DNA from: Pistricoccus aurantiacus
GTDB lineage: Bacteria > Pseudomonadota > Gammaproteobacteria > Pseudomonadales > Halomonadaceae
Direction: 5' to 3'
Assembly (NCBI RefSeq): GCF_007954585.1
Contig: NZ_CP042382.1
Location: 2,914,001-2,978,000, forward strand
Length of the DNA: 64,000 nt
Part shown: positions 54,070-64,000 of the stretch, one piece after another
Layout of the letters: each line of letters begins with the position of its first letter
Position numbering within the stretch: the stretch's first letter is position 1
Position numbers and translations under genes: made by a program
Notes under the pieces: model-generated
The model's database searches: none
What the model saw: the letters and a program-made list of their open reading frames with translations, nothing else
Told to the model about the DNA's origin: nothing

Positions 54070-55239
54070 ATGCAAACGCCTTTCAAACCTCTCGATTTCG
54101 GCCTGGACGACACCCAGCAAATGCTGCGAGATCAGGTCAACGCCTTCGCTCGGGATGAGATCGCGCCCTTGGCGGAAGAGGTGGACGCGAAAAACGAGTT
54201 TCCCAACGAGCTGTGGAAGAAGTTCGGCGACATGGGGCTTCTGGGCATCACCGTGCCCGAGGAGTATGGCGGCAGCGACATGGGCTATCTCGCTCACTGC
54301 ATCGCCATGGAGGAAATCTCCCGGGCCAGCGCCTCGATCGGGCTATCTTACGGCGCGCATTCCAACCTGTGCGTCAATCAGGTCAAGCTCAACGGCAGCG
54401 AGGAACAGAAGGCCAAGTACCTGCCGGGTCTGATCTCCGGGGAATGCATCGGCGCGCTTGCCATGTCCGAACCCGGCGCCGGCTCCGATGTGGTGTCCAT
54501 GAAATTGCGAGCAAAGAAACAAGGCGATCATTACATCCTGAACGGCAACAAGATGTGGATCACCAACGGCCCGGACGCCCATGTACTGGTGGTCTACGCC
54601 AAGACCGACCCTGACGCCGGCTCCAAGGGCATTACCGCCTTTATCATCGAGAAGGATTTCCCCGGCTTTTCCACCGCCCAGAAGCTCGACAAGCTGGGCA
54701 TGCGCGGCTCCAACACCTGCGAGCTGGTATTCGAGGACTGCAAGGTGCCGGCGGAGAATATTCTCGGCGAGGAGAACAAGGGCGCGCGGGTGCTGATGAG
54801 CGGCCTGGACTTCGAGCGCACCGTGCTCGCCGCCGGGCCCATCGGCATCATGCAGGCGGCCCTGGACGTGGTGGTGCCCTACCTGCACGAACGCAAGCAG
54901 TTCGGCCAGGCCATCGGCGAATTCCAGCTGGTGCAGGGCAAGGTGGCGGATATGTACACCACCTTGAACGCCTGTCGCGCCTACCTTTATGCGGTGGCCG
55001 GCGCCTGCGATCGCGGCCAGACCTCCCGCAAGGACGCCGCCGGGGTGATTCTCTACTGCGCGGAAAAAGCCACTCAGGTAGCGCTGGACGCCATCCAACT
55101 GCTCGGCGGCAACGGCTATATCAACGAGTATCCCACCGGACGCCTGCTGCGAGACGCCAAGCTTTACGAGATCGGCGCCGGCACCAGCGAGATCCGGCGC
55201 ATGCTGATCGGCCGCGAAATCTTCAACGAGTCCGCCTGA
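54070..55239 (+). CDS. liuA: Isovaleryl-CoA dehydrogenase
   Basis: A 389-residue acyl-CoA dehydrogenase; isovaleryl-CoA to 3-methylcrotonyl-CoA with FAD. Conserved blocks are [20 protein letters not shown] and [20 protein letters not shown], and near the C-terminus [20 protein letters not shown] with [20 protein letters not shown]. Isovaleryl assignment comes from the sequence being nearest IVD-type enzymes and from the downstream liuBCDE genes. It opens the operon, 13 bases before liuB, behind a putative LiuR operator. Confidence 0.95.
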   Translation: MQTPFKPLDFGLDDTQQMLRDQVNAFARDEIAPLAEEVDAKNEFPNELWKKFGDMGLLGITVPEEYGGSDMGYLAHCIAMEEISRASASIGLSYGAHSNLCVNQVKLNGSEEQKAKYLPGLISGECIGALAMSEPGAGSDVVSMKLRAKKQGDHYILNGNKMWITNGPDAHVLVVYAKTDPDAGSKGITAFIIEKDFPGFSTAQKLDKLGMRGSNTCELVFEDCKVPAENILGEENKGARVLMSGLDFERTVLAAGPIGIMQAALDVVVPYLHERKQFGQAIGEFQLVQGKVADMYTTLNACRAYLYAVAGACDRGQTSRKDAAGVILYCAEKATQVALDAIQLLGGNGYINEYPTGRLLRDAKLYEIGAGTSEIRRMLIGREIFNESA

Positions 55240-55252
55240 CGGGAGTGGTTCG

Positions 55253-56860
55253 ATGGCAATCCTGGAAACTCAAATCAATCCTCGCAGCGAGGCGTTTCAG
55301 GCCAACGAGGCCGCGATGCGCGACGAGGTGGAAAAGCTTCGAGAACTGACCGCAACGATCTGCCAGGGCGGCGGTGAAAAGGCGCGGACACGTCACGAGT
55401 CCCGGGGCAAACTGTTCGTGCGGGATCGCATCGATCATCTGCTGGATGAAGGCGCGCCCTTTCTGGAACTTTCCGCCCTGGCCGCCCACGAGGTCTATCA
55501 AGGTCCTCTGCCCGCCGCCGGAGTCGTGACCGGCATCGGTCGCGTATCCGGGGTGGAATGCGTGATCGTCGCCAACGACGCCACGGTCAAGGGCGGCACC
55601 TATCATCCGCTGACGGTGAAAAAGCATCTGCGTGCCCAGGAAGTCGCCCACAAGCATCGCCTGCCCTGCATCTATCTGGTGGATTCCGGCGGCGCCTTCC
55701 TGCCGGAACAGGACGAAGTGTTTCCGGACAAGGACGATTTCGGACGCATCTTCTACAACCAGGCAACGCTTTCAGCCGCGGGCATTCCGCAGATCGCCGT
55801 GGTGATGGGTTCCTGTACCGCCGGCGGTGCCTACGTGCCGGCCATGGCGGACGAGTCGATCATCGTCAAGGAACAGGGCACCATCTTCCTCGGCGGCCCG
55901 CCCCTGGTGAAAGCCGCCACCGGCGAAAGCATCAGCGCGGAAGACCTGGGAGGCGCGGAGGTGCACTGCAAGATCAGCGGCGTGGCGGATCACTACGCGG
56001 AGAACGATGCCCATGCCCTGCAGCTGGCACGCCGAGCGATCTCCCGACTCAACTGGCAGAAGCGCGGCAGGCTGGCGCTGAAGGAATCCCGTTCGCCCAG
56101 GCTCGATCCCAGGGAGATCTACGGCATCGTCGGCACGGACCTGAAGAAGCCCTACGACGTACGCGAGGTGATCGGGCGATTGGTGGACGAGTCGGATTTC
56201 GACGAATTCAAGCGCTACTACGGCGATACCCTGGTCACCGGCTTCGCACGCATCCACGGCCATCCGGTAGGGATTCTCGCCAACAACGGCGTGCTGTTCT
56301 CGGAATCCGCGCTCAAGGGCGCGCACTTTATCGAGCTTTGCGCCCAAAGGAAAATTCCCTTGATTTTCCTACAAAATATTACCGGCTTCATGGTCGGCTC
56401 CAAGTACGAGCAGGAAGGCATCGCCAAGCACGGCGCCAAGCTGGTCACCGCGGTGGCCTGTGCCCGGGTGCCCAAGTTCACGGTGCTGATCGGCGGCAGC
56501 TTCGGCGCCGGCAACTACGGGATGTGCGGCCGCGCCTACGAGCCCAACCTGCTGTTCATGTGGCCCAACGCGCGTATCTCGGTCATGGGCGGTGAACAGG
56601 CCGCCAACGTGCTGGCCCAGGTCAAGCGGGATCAATACGAAGGACGCGGCGAGAACTGGTCCGCTCAGGACGAAGACGATTTCAAGCGGCCGATCCGCGA
56701 ACAGTACGAGCACCAGGGCCATCCCTATTACGCCAGCGCAAGAATTTGGGATGACGGCGTCATCGACCCGCTGCAGACGCGGGACGTGCTGGGGCTCTCC
56801 CTGGCCGCCGCCATGAATGCGGAAATCGAGGATACCCGCTTCGGCGTATTCAGGATGTGA
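55253..56860 (+). CDS. liuB: 3-Methylcrotonyl-CoA carboxylase, carboxyltransferase (beta) subunit
   Basis: A 535-residue biotin-dependent carboxyltransferase with the two crotonase-like halves: N-terminal [20 protein letters not shown] and [21 protein letters not shown]-terminal [20 protein letters not shown] and [20 protein letters not shown]. It transfers CO2 from biotin on LiuD to 3-methylcrotonyl-CoA. Length matches MccB. It ends seven bases before liuC. Confidence 0.96.
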   Translation: MAILETQINPRSEAFQANEAAMRDEVEKLRELTATICQGGGEKARTRHESRGKLFVRDRIDHLLDEGAPFLELSALAAHEVYQGPLPAAGVVTGIGRVSGVECVIVANDATVKGGTYHPLTVKKHLRAQEVAHKHRLPCIYLVDSGGAFLPEQDEVFPDKDDFGRIFYNQATLSAAGIPQIAVVMGSCTAGGAYVPAMADESIIVKEQGTIFLGGPPLVKAATGESISAEDLGGAEVHCKISGVADHYAENDAHALQLARRAISRLNWQKRGRLALKESRSPRLDPREIYGIVGTDLKKPYDVREVIGRLVDESDFDEFKRYYGDTLVTGFARIHGHPVGILANNGVLFSESALKGAHFIELCAQRKIPLIFLQNITGFMVGSKYEQEGIAKHGAKLVTAVACARVPKFTVLIGGSFGAGNYGMCGRAYEPNLLFMWPNARISVMGGEQAANVLAQVKRDQYEGRGENWSAQDEDDFKRPIREQYEHQGHPYYASARIWDDGVIDPLQTRDVLGLSLAAAMNAEIEDTRFGVFRM

Positions 56861-56867
56861 GGCTGAC

Positions 56868-57682
56868 ATGAACGATACTACGAGCTTTTCCCGACTGAAT
56901 ATCGACGAGCGCGGCGTCGCCTGGCTGACCCTGGACCGCCCGGAAGTGCATAACGCCTTCGACGACGCGCTGATCGAAGATCTGAACGATCATCTCGACC
57001 GCCTGCACCGCCTCTGCGACGACGGCAAGCTGCGAGCGCTGGTGCTGCGCTCCGAGGGCAAGCACTTCTCCGCCGGAGCGGATCTCGCCTGGATGAAGCG
57101 CATGGTGGACTACGAGTTCGACGACAACCTGGCGGATTCCCGGCGGCTTTCCCATCTGATGCACTGCCTGGATACCCTGGCCTGCCCGACGCTCTGTCTG
57201 GTTCAAGGAGCAACCTACGGCGGCGCCGTGGGGCTGGTGGCCTGCTGCGATATTGCCGTCGCTTCCGAGAAAGCGCGTTTCTGTCTTTCCGAAGTCAGGA
57301 TCGGCCTCGCGCCGGCGGTCATCAGCCCCTACGTACAGCGCGCCATCGGTGAACGCCAGATGCGCCGCTACGCGCTCAGCGCCGAAGTCATCAGCGCTTC
57401 CCTGGCGCTGGAACTGGGGCTTGTCCACCGCGTGGTGGAACACGACAAACTGGAAAACGCCAGAGACGAGATACTCGACACCCTGCTGGCCTGTTCGCCT
57501 CAGTCGCAGAAAGCCACCAAGGCGCTGCTCGCGCATATTGCCCAGGAGCCGGATAGCGCCGCCACCCGAGAGCGCTGCTGCCGGGTCATCAGCGAACTGC
57601 GCATCAGCCATGAAGGTCAGGAAGGCTTGAGCGCCTTCTTCGAAAAAAGATCCCCCCGCTGGCAGAACGACGAGGAGCCATC

Positions 57683-57686
<4 letters not shown>
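56868..57686 (+). CDS. liuC: 3-Methylglutaconyl-CoA hydratase
   Basis: A 272-residue crotonase-fold enzyme from ATG 56868; the earlier frame overlaps liuB and is not conserved. Features are LDRPEVHNAFDDALIEDLND, the oxyanion-hole segment GKHFSAGADLAWMKRMVDYE, and YGGAVGLVACCDIAVASEKA with FCLSEVRIGLAPAVISPYV. It hydrates 3-methylglutaconyl-CoA to HMG-CoA. The stop overlaps the GTG of liuD. Confidence 0.93.
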
Positions 57687-59713
<2,027 letters not shown>

Positions 59714-59744
59714 TTTGTAAGCGGCGCCAGGGATAGCCGCGATT

Positions 59745-59765
59745 CACACCACTTGACCTGGTGTG
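59745..59765. other. Short inverted repeat between liuD and liuE
   Basis: CACACCA and TGGTGTG form a 7-bp stem around a seven-base loop, in the 78-base liuD-liuE gap. It has no T-run. It could slow translation or processing between the genes; function unknown. Confidence 0.35.
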
Positions 59766-59791
59766 CTGTGAACAGCATCGGAGAAAAACAG

Positions 59792-60691
59792 ATGGCATTT
59801 CCGCAAAGCGTTCGCCTGGTGGAAGTCGGCCCCCGGGACGGGCTGCAGAACGAGCCGACGCCCATCGATACCGCCACCAAGCTCGAACTGATCGATCGTC
59901 TTGGCAGTGCTGGCATCACCCATATCGAGGCGGCGAGCTTCGTCTCCCCCAAGTGGGTGCCGCAAATGGCGGATCATCGAGAGGTCATGGCGGGCCTGAA
60001 ACGCCGCCCAGGCGTGACCTACGCGGCGCTGACCCCCAATCTCAGGGGCTTGGAAGCGGCTCTGGAAAGCGGTGTGGATGAAGTGGCGGTATTCGGCGCC
60101 GCCAGCGAGACCTTCTCGCAGAAGAACATCAACTGTTCCATCGCGGAATCCCTGGAGCGTTTTGCCCCGGTGATCGAAACCGCCCAGGCCGCCAAGGTGC
60201 CGGTACGCGGCTATGTCTCCTGTACCCTGGGCTGCCCCTACGAAGGCGAGATCGCCCCGGAAAAGGTTGCCGACGTTTCCCGCACCCTGTTCGAAATGGG
60301 CTGCTACGAGATATCGCTTGGCGATACCGTTGGCGTCGGCACGCCCCTGAAAGCCAAGCGCATGCTGGAATGCGTGGCGGGCCAGGTTCCCCTGGAGAAG
60401 CTCGCCGCCCACTTTCACGACACCTACGGCCAGGCCTTGGCCAATCTCTATGCGGTACTCGAGGAAGGCATCGCGGTGATCGACAGCTCCGTGGCCGGTC
60501 TCGGCGGCTGCCCTTACGCCAAAGGCGCTGCCGGTAACGTCGCCAGCGAAGACGTGATCTATCTGCTCAACGGGCTAGGTATCGCAAGCGGTATCGACCT
60601 CGACAAGCTAGCCGAAACAGGGCGCTGGATCACCGAGACTATCGGCAGGCCCAATCGCTCAAAGGTGGGAGTGGCGCTGGGAGCAAGATGA
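59792..60691 (+). CDS. liuE: Hydroxymethylglutaryl-CoA lyase
   Basis: A 299-residue TIM-barrel lyase from ATG 59792. VRLVEVGPRDGLQNEPTPID holds the catalytic Arg-Asp, AAHFHDTYGQALANLYAVLE the metal-binding His-x-His, and GLGGCPYAKGAAGNVASEDV the active Cys loop. It splits HMG-CoA into acetoacetate and acetyl-CoA, the final step of this operon. It ends eight bases before the convergent broken hepT gene, so there is almost no room for a terminator. Confidence 0.96.
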   Translation: MAFPQSVRLVEVGPRDGLQNEPTPIDTATKLELIDRLGSAGITHIEAASFVSPKWVPQMADHREVMAGLKRRPGVTYAALTPNLRGLEAALESGVDEVAVFGAASETFSQKNINCSIAESLERFAPVIETAQAAKVPVRGYVSCTLGCPYEGEIAPEKVADVSRTLFEMGCYEISLGDTVGVGTPLKAKRMLECVAGQVPLEKLAAHFHDTYGQALANLYAVLEEGIAVIDSSVAGLGGCPYAKGAAGNVASEDVIYLLNGLGIASGIDLDKLAETGRWITETIGRPNRSKVGVALGAR

Positions 60692-60698
60692 AATCGCG

Positions 60699-61111
60699 TT
60701 ACTCGCTATCCGCAAAGACCTTGGCAAACTGCCGAAAGTCGTCGAGGCGGGTCTGACAAATGGAAAATACGATATTCCAGTCTATGTCTTCATAATTGTG
60801 AATAACGATATTGCGAAACCCTACGGCTTTGCGCATGTTTTGTGCAATCTGCGGTGTAATCATTCCCGCCTCGGCCAGCCAGTCAAACGTCTGCCCCATG
60901 GTACGAGGAGCCGTTTGCTTTTGATGACTGGAAAGCCAATGGGAAGCAAGTCGACACATAACTGTATGGCTCGCGTCAGGTTGAGCGATACAATGTCCTG
61001 CGCATCCAGGTCGCGAATCAAAGTATCTACATTATTGGGACAACGGGTTTCCAAACGGTGAATACAGCGCCGCAAGGATTCGAGCTTTTGATCGATTAAC
61101 GATTGATCCAT
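60699..61111 (-). pseudogene. hepT: HepT (HEPN, DUF86) toxin gene with one-base frameshift
   Basis: The first frame, MDQSLIDQKLESLRRCIHRL to AIQLCVD, and a second frame from about 60950 (SHWLSSHQKQTAPRTMGQTF, then MRKAVGFRNIVIHNYEDIDW and DFRQFAKVFADSE) together make one full HepT protein. Restoring one G in the GACTTGCTTCCC region (near 60945-60951) joins them as VDLASHW. The RNase motif RNIVIHNY (R-x4-H-x-Y) is intact but out of frame. The gene overlaps mntA by 16 bases. Confidence 0.85.
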
Positions 61112-61509
61112 GCGTCGCGTCTCGCCTTGAGTATACGTTTTTGAAGTGGTACGAAGTCCTCGTTGTCCATGATATTGCGATAGATCAGTCGCCCCCAGTC
61201 GGTATCGGTGCCTTTGATCCGCACGCCGGTGGTAACGATCTGATCGAGAATCGGCTGGCCTGCTTCGCGTAGATCGACCAGATCCACCGGACGTCCCAAG
61301 GCCAGCGCAAGCGCTTCGATCATGGCCATGCGCTGCTCGACGGATAACGAACGAGCCGCCTCTACCCCCACGTCCACGTCGCTATCGAAACCCGCTTGCT
61401 GGCGTGCCAACGATCCGAAGAGAACAATCTGTTTCAGCTCGGGAAAATCTGATAAAGCGTTTTCAATGGACGCTATTACCGACGCCACATCATTGGAATC
61501 TTCCATCAT
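61096..61509 (-). CDS. mntA: MntA-type nucleotidyltransferase antitoxin
   Basis: From ATG 61509, which has GGAGG five bases upstream, the product is 137 residues; an ATG at 61539 has no ribosome site. The minimal nucleotidyltransferase motif is LFGSLARQQAGFDSDVDVGV (G-S-x10-D-x-D). MntA proteins neutralise HepT by adding AMP to its Tyr. It is intact while hepT downstream is frameshifted, so it is now a free antitoxin. Confidence 0.9.
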   Translation of the reverse strand: MMEDSNDVASVIASIENALSDFPELKQIVLFGSLARQQAGFDSDVDVGVEAARSLSVEQRMAMIEALALALGRPVDLVDLREAGQPILDQIVTTGVRIKGTDTDWGRLIYRNIMDNEDFVPLQKRILKARRDAWINR

Positions 61510-61552
61510 GCCGGCCTCCGCGCTAAAACCTTGAGCCATCAATCACACCATT

Positions 61553-62125
61553 TTACCTCACCAAAGGAACACCGATCAGCCAGCCGTGTAGCCACACCAC
61601 GAAGGCCGCATAAATGGCGAGCCCCAGTACGATGACCAGGATATCCCCGCCGCGGCGCATGGGGACGCTAGGCGTGTCGCGAGGGGTGCGACGGCTAAAG
61701 GAGAAGAGATCAAGCACCGCCCAGACCAGAAAGACGCCGAACAGCAGCAGATCCGCGAGGGTGCCGTTGACCAGCAGATGGGCAATGGCCCAGAGGATCA
61801 CCGCGATCAGCATCGGATGACGGGTCCAGCGCTTGATGCGGCTTGGCACGTAGGCGGCCACCAGTAGCGGGAAGACCGGCAGCATCAACAGGCTGGTAAC
61901 CGGGAAAAGGCTTCGAGAAGGTGCCCAGAGCAGCGCCGGCGCCTGCCGTGCCTCGCCATACCCCCAGATGATCAGCACCAGGCCAGCCAGTGACACCAGG
62001 CCGTAACCTGCCTTCCAGGGAAGCTCGCCGAAGCGGCGCACCTGGGCGTCGCGCCAGTCGGCGCTGACCAGGGCAACGGAATGCGGCACGAAAAACAGTA
62101 TCAACCCCAGGATCAAGATCGCCAT
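61553..62125 (-). CDS. nnrU: NnrU-family membrane protein
   Basis: A 190-residue protein with about five membrane segments. FFVPHSVALVSADWRDAQVR contains the family's invariant His, and VPSRIKRWTRHPMLIAVILW the RHP motif with metal- or haem-like His; LAHLLVNGTLADLLLFG-type sequence follows. NnrU proteins are related to isoprenoid-type methyltransferases/reductases and are linked to nitric oxide or denitrification genes in some bacteria; no such genes are near here. It stands alone. Confidence 0.88.
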   Translation of the reverse strand: MAILILGLILFFVPHSVALVSADWRDAQVRRFGELPWKAGYGLVSLAGLVLIIWGYGEARQAPALLWAPSRSLFPVTSLLMLPVFPLLVAAYVPSRIKRWTRHPMLIAVILWAIAHLLVNGTLADLLLFGVFLVWAVLDLFSFSRRTPRDTPSVPMRRGGDILVIVLGLAIYAAFVVWLHGWLIGVPLVR

Positions 62126-62211
62126 TTGCCTCTCCTATCCGGTCATGGAATCGTTTTCTTCATTATGTTGTGCAGTGTAGCGGTCCTGGATTTTCTTACT
62201 CGTCTTTCGGC

Positions 62212-63417
62212 TCAATTCGACACGGCTTTCATCAATATATTGCGCGGCGTCAATTCTCGCTCGCAGAAAACGCCCAGTTCGACATGATAGCCGGCCTCTT
62301 CCAGAAACAGGGCGCGGTCGAGTACCAGCCAGATTTCCAGCGGGCGACGAAATAGATGACGCGCCAGTTCCAGGCGCTTTACCTCGCCCAGCCGTTGCCA
62401 GCCAAGCGCTTCCCAGTGCGACCAATCGATTCCTGCCGCCGGCAAAGACAGCCCCTTTTGCTTCGCCGCCCAATGGCAGAAATCGGTGAAATGCATTGGC
62501 AGCCGGCCGTAGGCCAGACTGGGTACCGGCAGATATTCATCATGATCGCACAGCTCTCGCTGCAGAAGATCGAAACCCAGGCGCCAGGCGTTGGCTTGCT
62601 CACGCTGGCGACGCACCGCCTTGGGGGCGGTCACGGTTTCCTGCACCGCCAAGGCCAGATCGTCGCGATTCAAGCGAAGATCATATCGGTCTGCCAACTC
62701 CCGGCCCAAGCGCGATAGTGGTCGGTAATCGTATTCTGCGGTGCGCTGATAGCAGCAAGGCGCCAGGGTGAGATCGCATCCGGAAATGGCCGCCTGTTTC
62801 AACAGCCGGGTATGCAGATCGCCACAGGCATGCAGGGCAACCACTTGCGCATCCGGCGATAGCCATCCTGCCGCATCCGCTGCCATCACATCCTGCTGCT
62901 CCAGGCGCAATGCCACGCCTTGGCGATCCGCCAGTTGCTGCCCTAGCCGGCAAAGTTCAGGCTGCCATTCCAGACCGACAGCCGGCTGATCGTGAAAACG
63001 GCTCCAGGTACGCGCCAGATGCCCCTTGCCGGCGCACCATTCCACCAGCGGCTGGCCGGGGATCATTTCGACCTGATGAACGAACGCCTCCAGCTGACGC
63101 CATTTACGTCCGCCGACATGAGCGGACCAGGCATTCGGCAAGGGAGATTGCGCCTGGAATAGCGCGGGTAAGCGTATCGACTCCGCCAGATCGACCACCG
63201 GCAGCCAGTCATACAAGACGCTGGAGGCAAAAGGATCCTGCTCTAGACGAGCGCAATCTCGATCATCCAGGGCCAGCAGATAATCGCGGAGTGCCGAGAA
63301 GTCTTCCGCCCAGGGTAGCCTGCGATAATAAAAGGGCGCCGGTTGCCAGAGTGCTTGCCAACTCGCAAGCAGCTCGGTCAACCAGCGCAGTCGTGAGCCA
63401 TGACTCGAAGGTATCAT
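62212..63417 (-). CDS. SAM-dependent methyltransferase-like protein
   Basis: A 401-residue cytoplasmic protein. The central domain has the SAM-binding loop LVEWCAGKGHLARTWSRFHD, then VVALHACGDLHTRLLKQAAI and LTLAPCCYQRT. This combination (CAGKG, HACGDL, PCCY) occurs in METTL25/Trm13-like methyltransferases of unknown or RNA substrate. The flanking N- and C-terminal parts are less conserved. No operon partner is evident; the small gene 63431-63760 is 14 bases upstream. Confidence 0.78.
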   Translation of the reverse strand: MIPSSHGSRLRWLTELLASWQALWQPAPFYYRRLPWAEDFSALRDYLLALDDRDCARLEQDPFASSVLYDWLPVVDLAESIRLPALFQAQSPLPNAWSAHVGGRKWRQLEAFVHQVEMIPGQPLVEWCAGKGHLARTWSRFHDQPAVGLEWQPELCRLGQQLADRQGVALRLEQQDVMAADAAGWLSPDAQVVALHACGDLHTRLLKQAAISGCDLTLAPCCYQRTAEYDYRPLSRLGRELADRYDLRLNRDDLALAVQETVTAPKAVRRQREQANAWRLGFDLLQRELCDHDEYLPVPSLAYGRLPMHFTDFCHWAAKQKGLSLPAAGIDWSHWEALGWQRLGEVKRLELARHLFRRPLEIWLVLDRALFLEEAGYHVELGVFCERELTPRNILMKAVSN

Positions 63418-63430
63418 CGCCTCTGCAATA

Positions 63431-63760
63431 TCAGCGGACTTCCACCAGGAACCAGCGCAGCTGCCCGCCTTCGGGAATTTCCTTGGAACCGAAAGGGGCT
63501 TCCGGGCTGAAATACTTGCCCAGCAGCGCGTTGTCGCCGCCCTTCATATAAAAGATTTCCGGACGATGAGCGACGTCGATACCCAGGGTTTCCGAGAAGA
63601 TCCGCGCATGGTCGGCGTTGTTTACGTAGGATTCCACCCCGTTCACCTTGTGCATTTTCGCGGCAAGCCTGGCGGCTTTGTCAGGCTTGATTTCTTTTAA
63701 ATGCAGATTGGCGGGGAACTTGTCCATCATGGTGATGGAAAGCGTATTGATGATGTACAT
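63431..63760 (-). CDS. Hypothetical protein
   Basis: A 109-residue soluble protein beginning MYIINTLSITMMDKFPANLH and containing GVESYVNNADHARIFSETLG and FYMKGGDNALLGKYFSPEAP. It is coherent, well-composed coding sequence in the same direction as the methyltransferase 14 bases downstream. I do not recognise the family and no motif suggests an activity. The promoter should lie in the 110 bases before the divergent ABC gene. Confidence 0.65.
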   Translation of the reverse strand: MYIINTLSITMMDKFPANLHLKEIKPDKAARLAAKMHKVNGVESYVNNADHARIFSETLGIDVAHRPEIFYMKGGDNALLGKYFSPEAPFGSKEIPEGGQLRWFLVEVR

Positions 63761-63871
63761 GTTGCTGCAACACCTTGTTTAAGTTGTTGACACCAAAGAG
63801 ACTATCATATTCATCAATAGCATAGAGGCCGCAGGCTTGATTTGCGTTATTTCTTTAGCGATGAGGTTTCA

Positions 63872-64000
63872 ATGTCCCGATCCGATCCCCGTATGCTGCT
63901 ACGCTTGAGCGGCCTGCTGGCGCCTTACAAGGCTCGCCTGGCCCTGGCCGGCGCCGCGCTGCTGGTTGCTTCCGGTAGTGTGCTGCTGATGGGTCAGGGA
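63872..64000 (+). CDS. ABC exporter subunit, 3-prime cut by window edge
   Basis: From ATG 63872, with GAGG six bases upstream, the first 43 residues are visible: MSRSDPRMLLRLSGLLAPYK and then a hydrophobic helix (ARLALAGAALLVASGSVLLM). This is the usual N-terminus of an MsbA/multidrug-type ABC half-transporter with the first membrane segment. The ATPase domain lies outside the window, so the assignment rests on the N-terminal style alone. Confidence 0.55.
   Translation, partial: MSRSDPRMLLRLSGLLAPYKARLALAGAALLVASGSVLLMGQG

Noticed and set aside
54343-55098. 251-codon minus-strand frame opposite liuA
   Set aside because: Shadow of the liuA coding strand in GC-rich DNA.

Overview
The window looks like chromosome of a GC-rich gammaproteobacterium, most likely of the Halomonas type. 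This rests on a yejEF-type peptide importer, a yjbEFGH exopolysaccharide operon, a liuABCDE leucine-degradation operon and a WbpM/Wzc-type polysaccharide locus. The genus is an inference; no rRNA or other taxonomic marker is present. Most genes are GC-rich, but several glycosyltransferases in the middle are clearly AT-rich and look acquired.

Layout. 1-2412: end of a yej peptide ABC importer. 2511-6494: plus-strand yjbEFGH operon closed by a strong bidirectional terminator. 6600-47278: a long run of almost entirely minus-strand polysaccharide genes. Read in their own direction these are wzc, an initiating sugar-phosphate transferase, a beta-CASP metallo-hydrolase, an ABC flippase-like exporter, an accessory island of toxin-antitoxin-like genes and an IS200/IS605 element, a complete pseudaminic-acid pathway (pseB, C, F, G, H, I plus a formyltransferase and a PIG-L deacetylase), AT-rich glycosyltransferases mixed with IS debris, an asparagine-synthase-like amidotransferase, an EpsG-like polymerase, a UDP-GalNAcA pair (WbpP and TviB/WbpO types), a PDDEXK-like protein, VapBC, cysQ, an O-antigen ligase/polymerase, a UDP-glucuronate 4-epimerase and ugd. 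About 120 bp upstream of wzc is a perfect 12-base ops element, the RfaH recruitment signal, which fits such a long operon. 48302-50422: divergent wbpM. 50449-53869: tungstate-type transporter tupBCA with a divergent regulator. 54070-60691: liuABCDE. 60699-64000: a broken HepT/MntA pair, nnrU, a methyltransferase, a small unknown protein and the start of another ABC exporter.

How the genes fit together. The sugar genes predict a surface polysaccharide containing an acidic nine-carbon sugar of the pseudaminic type, possibly N-formylated, together with GalNAcA or GlcA residues of which one may be amidated by the AsnB homologue. Assembly would start with the polyisoprenyl-phosphate transferase, and chain length would be controlled by Wzc. 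No Wzx flippase, Wza or Wzb is seen; the PglK/MsbA-like ABC protein is the obvious candidate flippase. The locus also carries many decaying genes: an N-terminally cut higB, a frameshifted hepT, an amber-interrupted DUF2335 gene, a frameshifted neighbour of that gene, a sialic-acid-synthase fragment, a duplicated ABC 3-prime end and three transposase wrecks.
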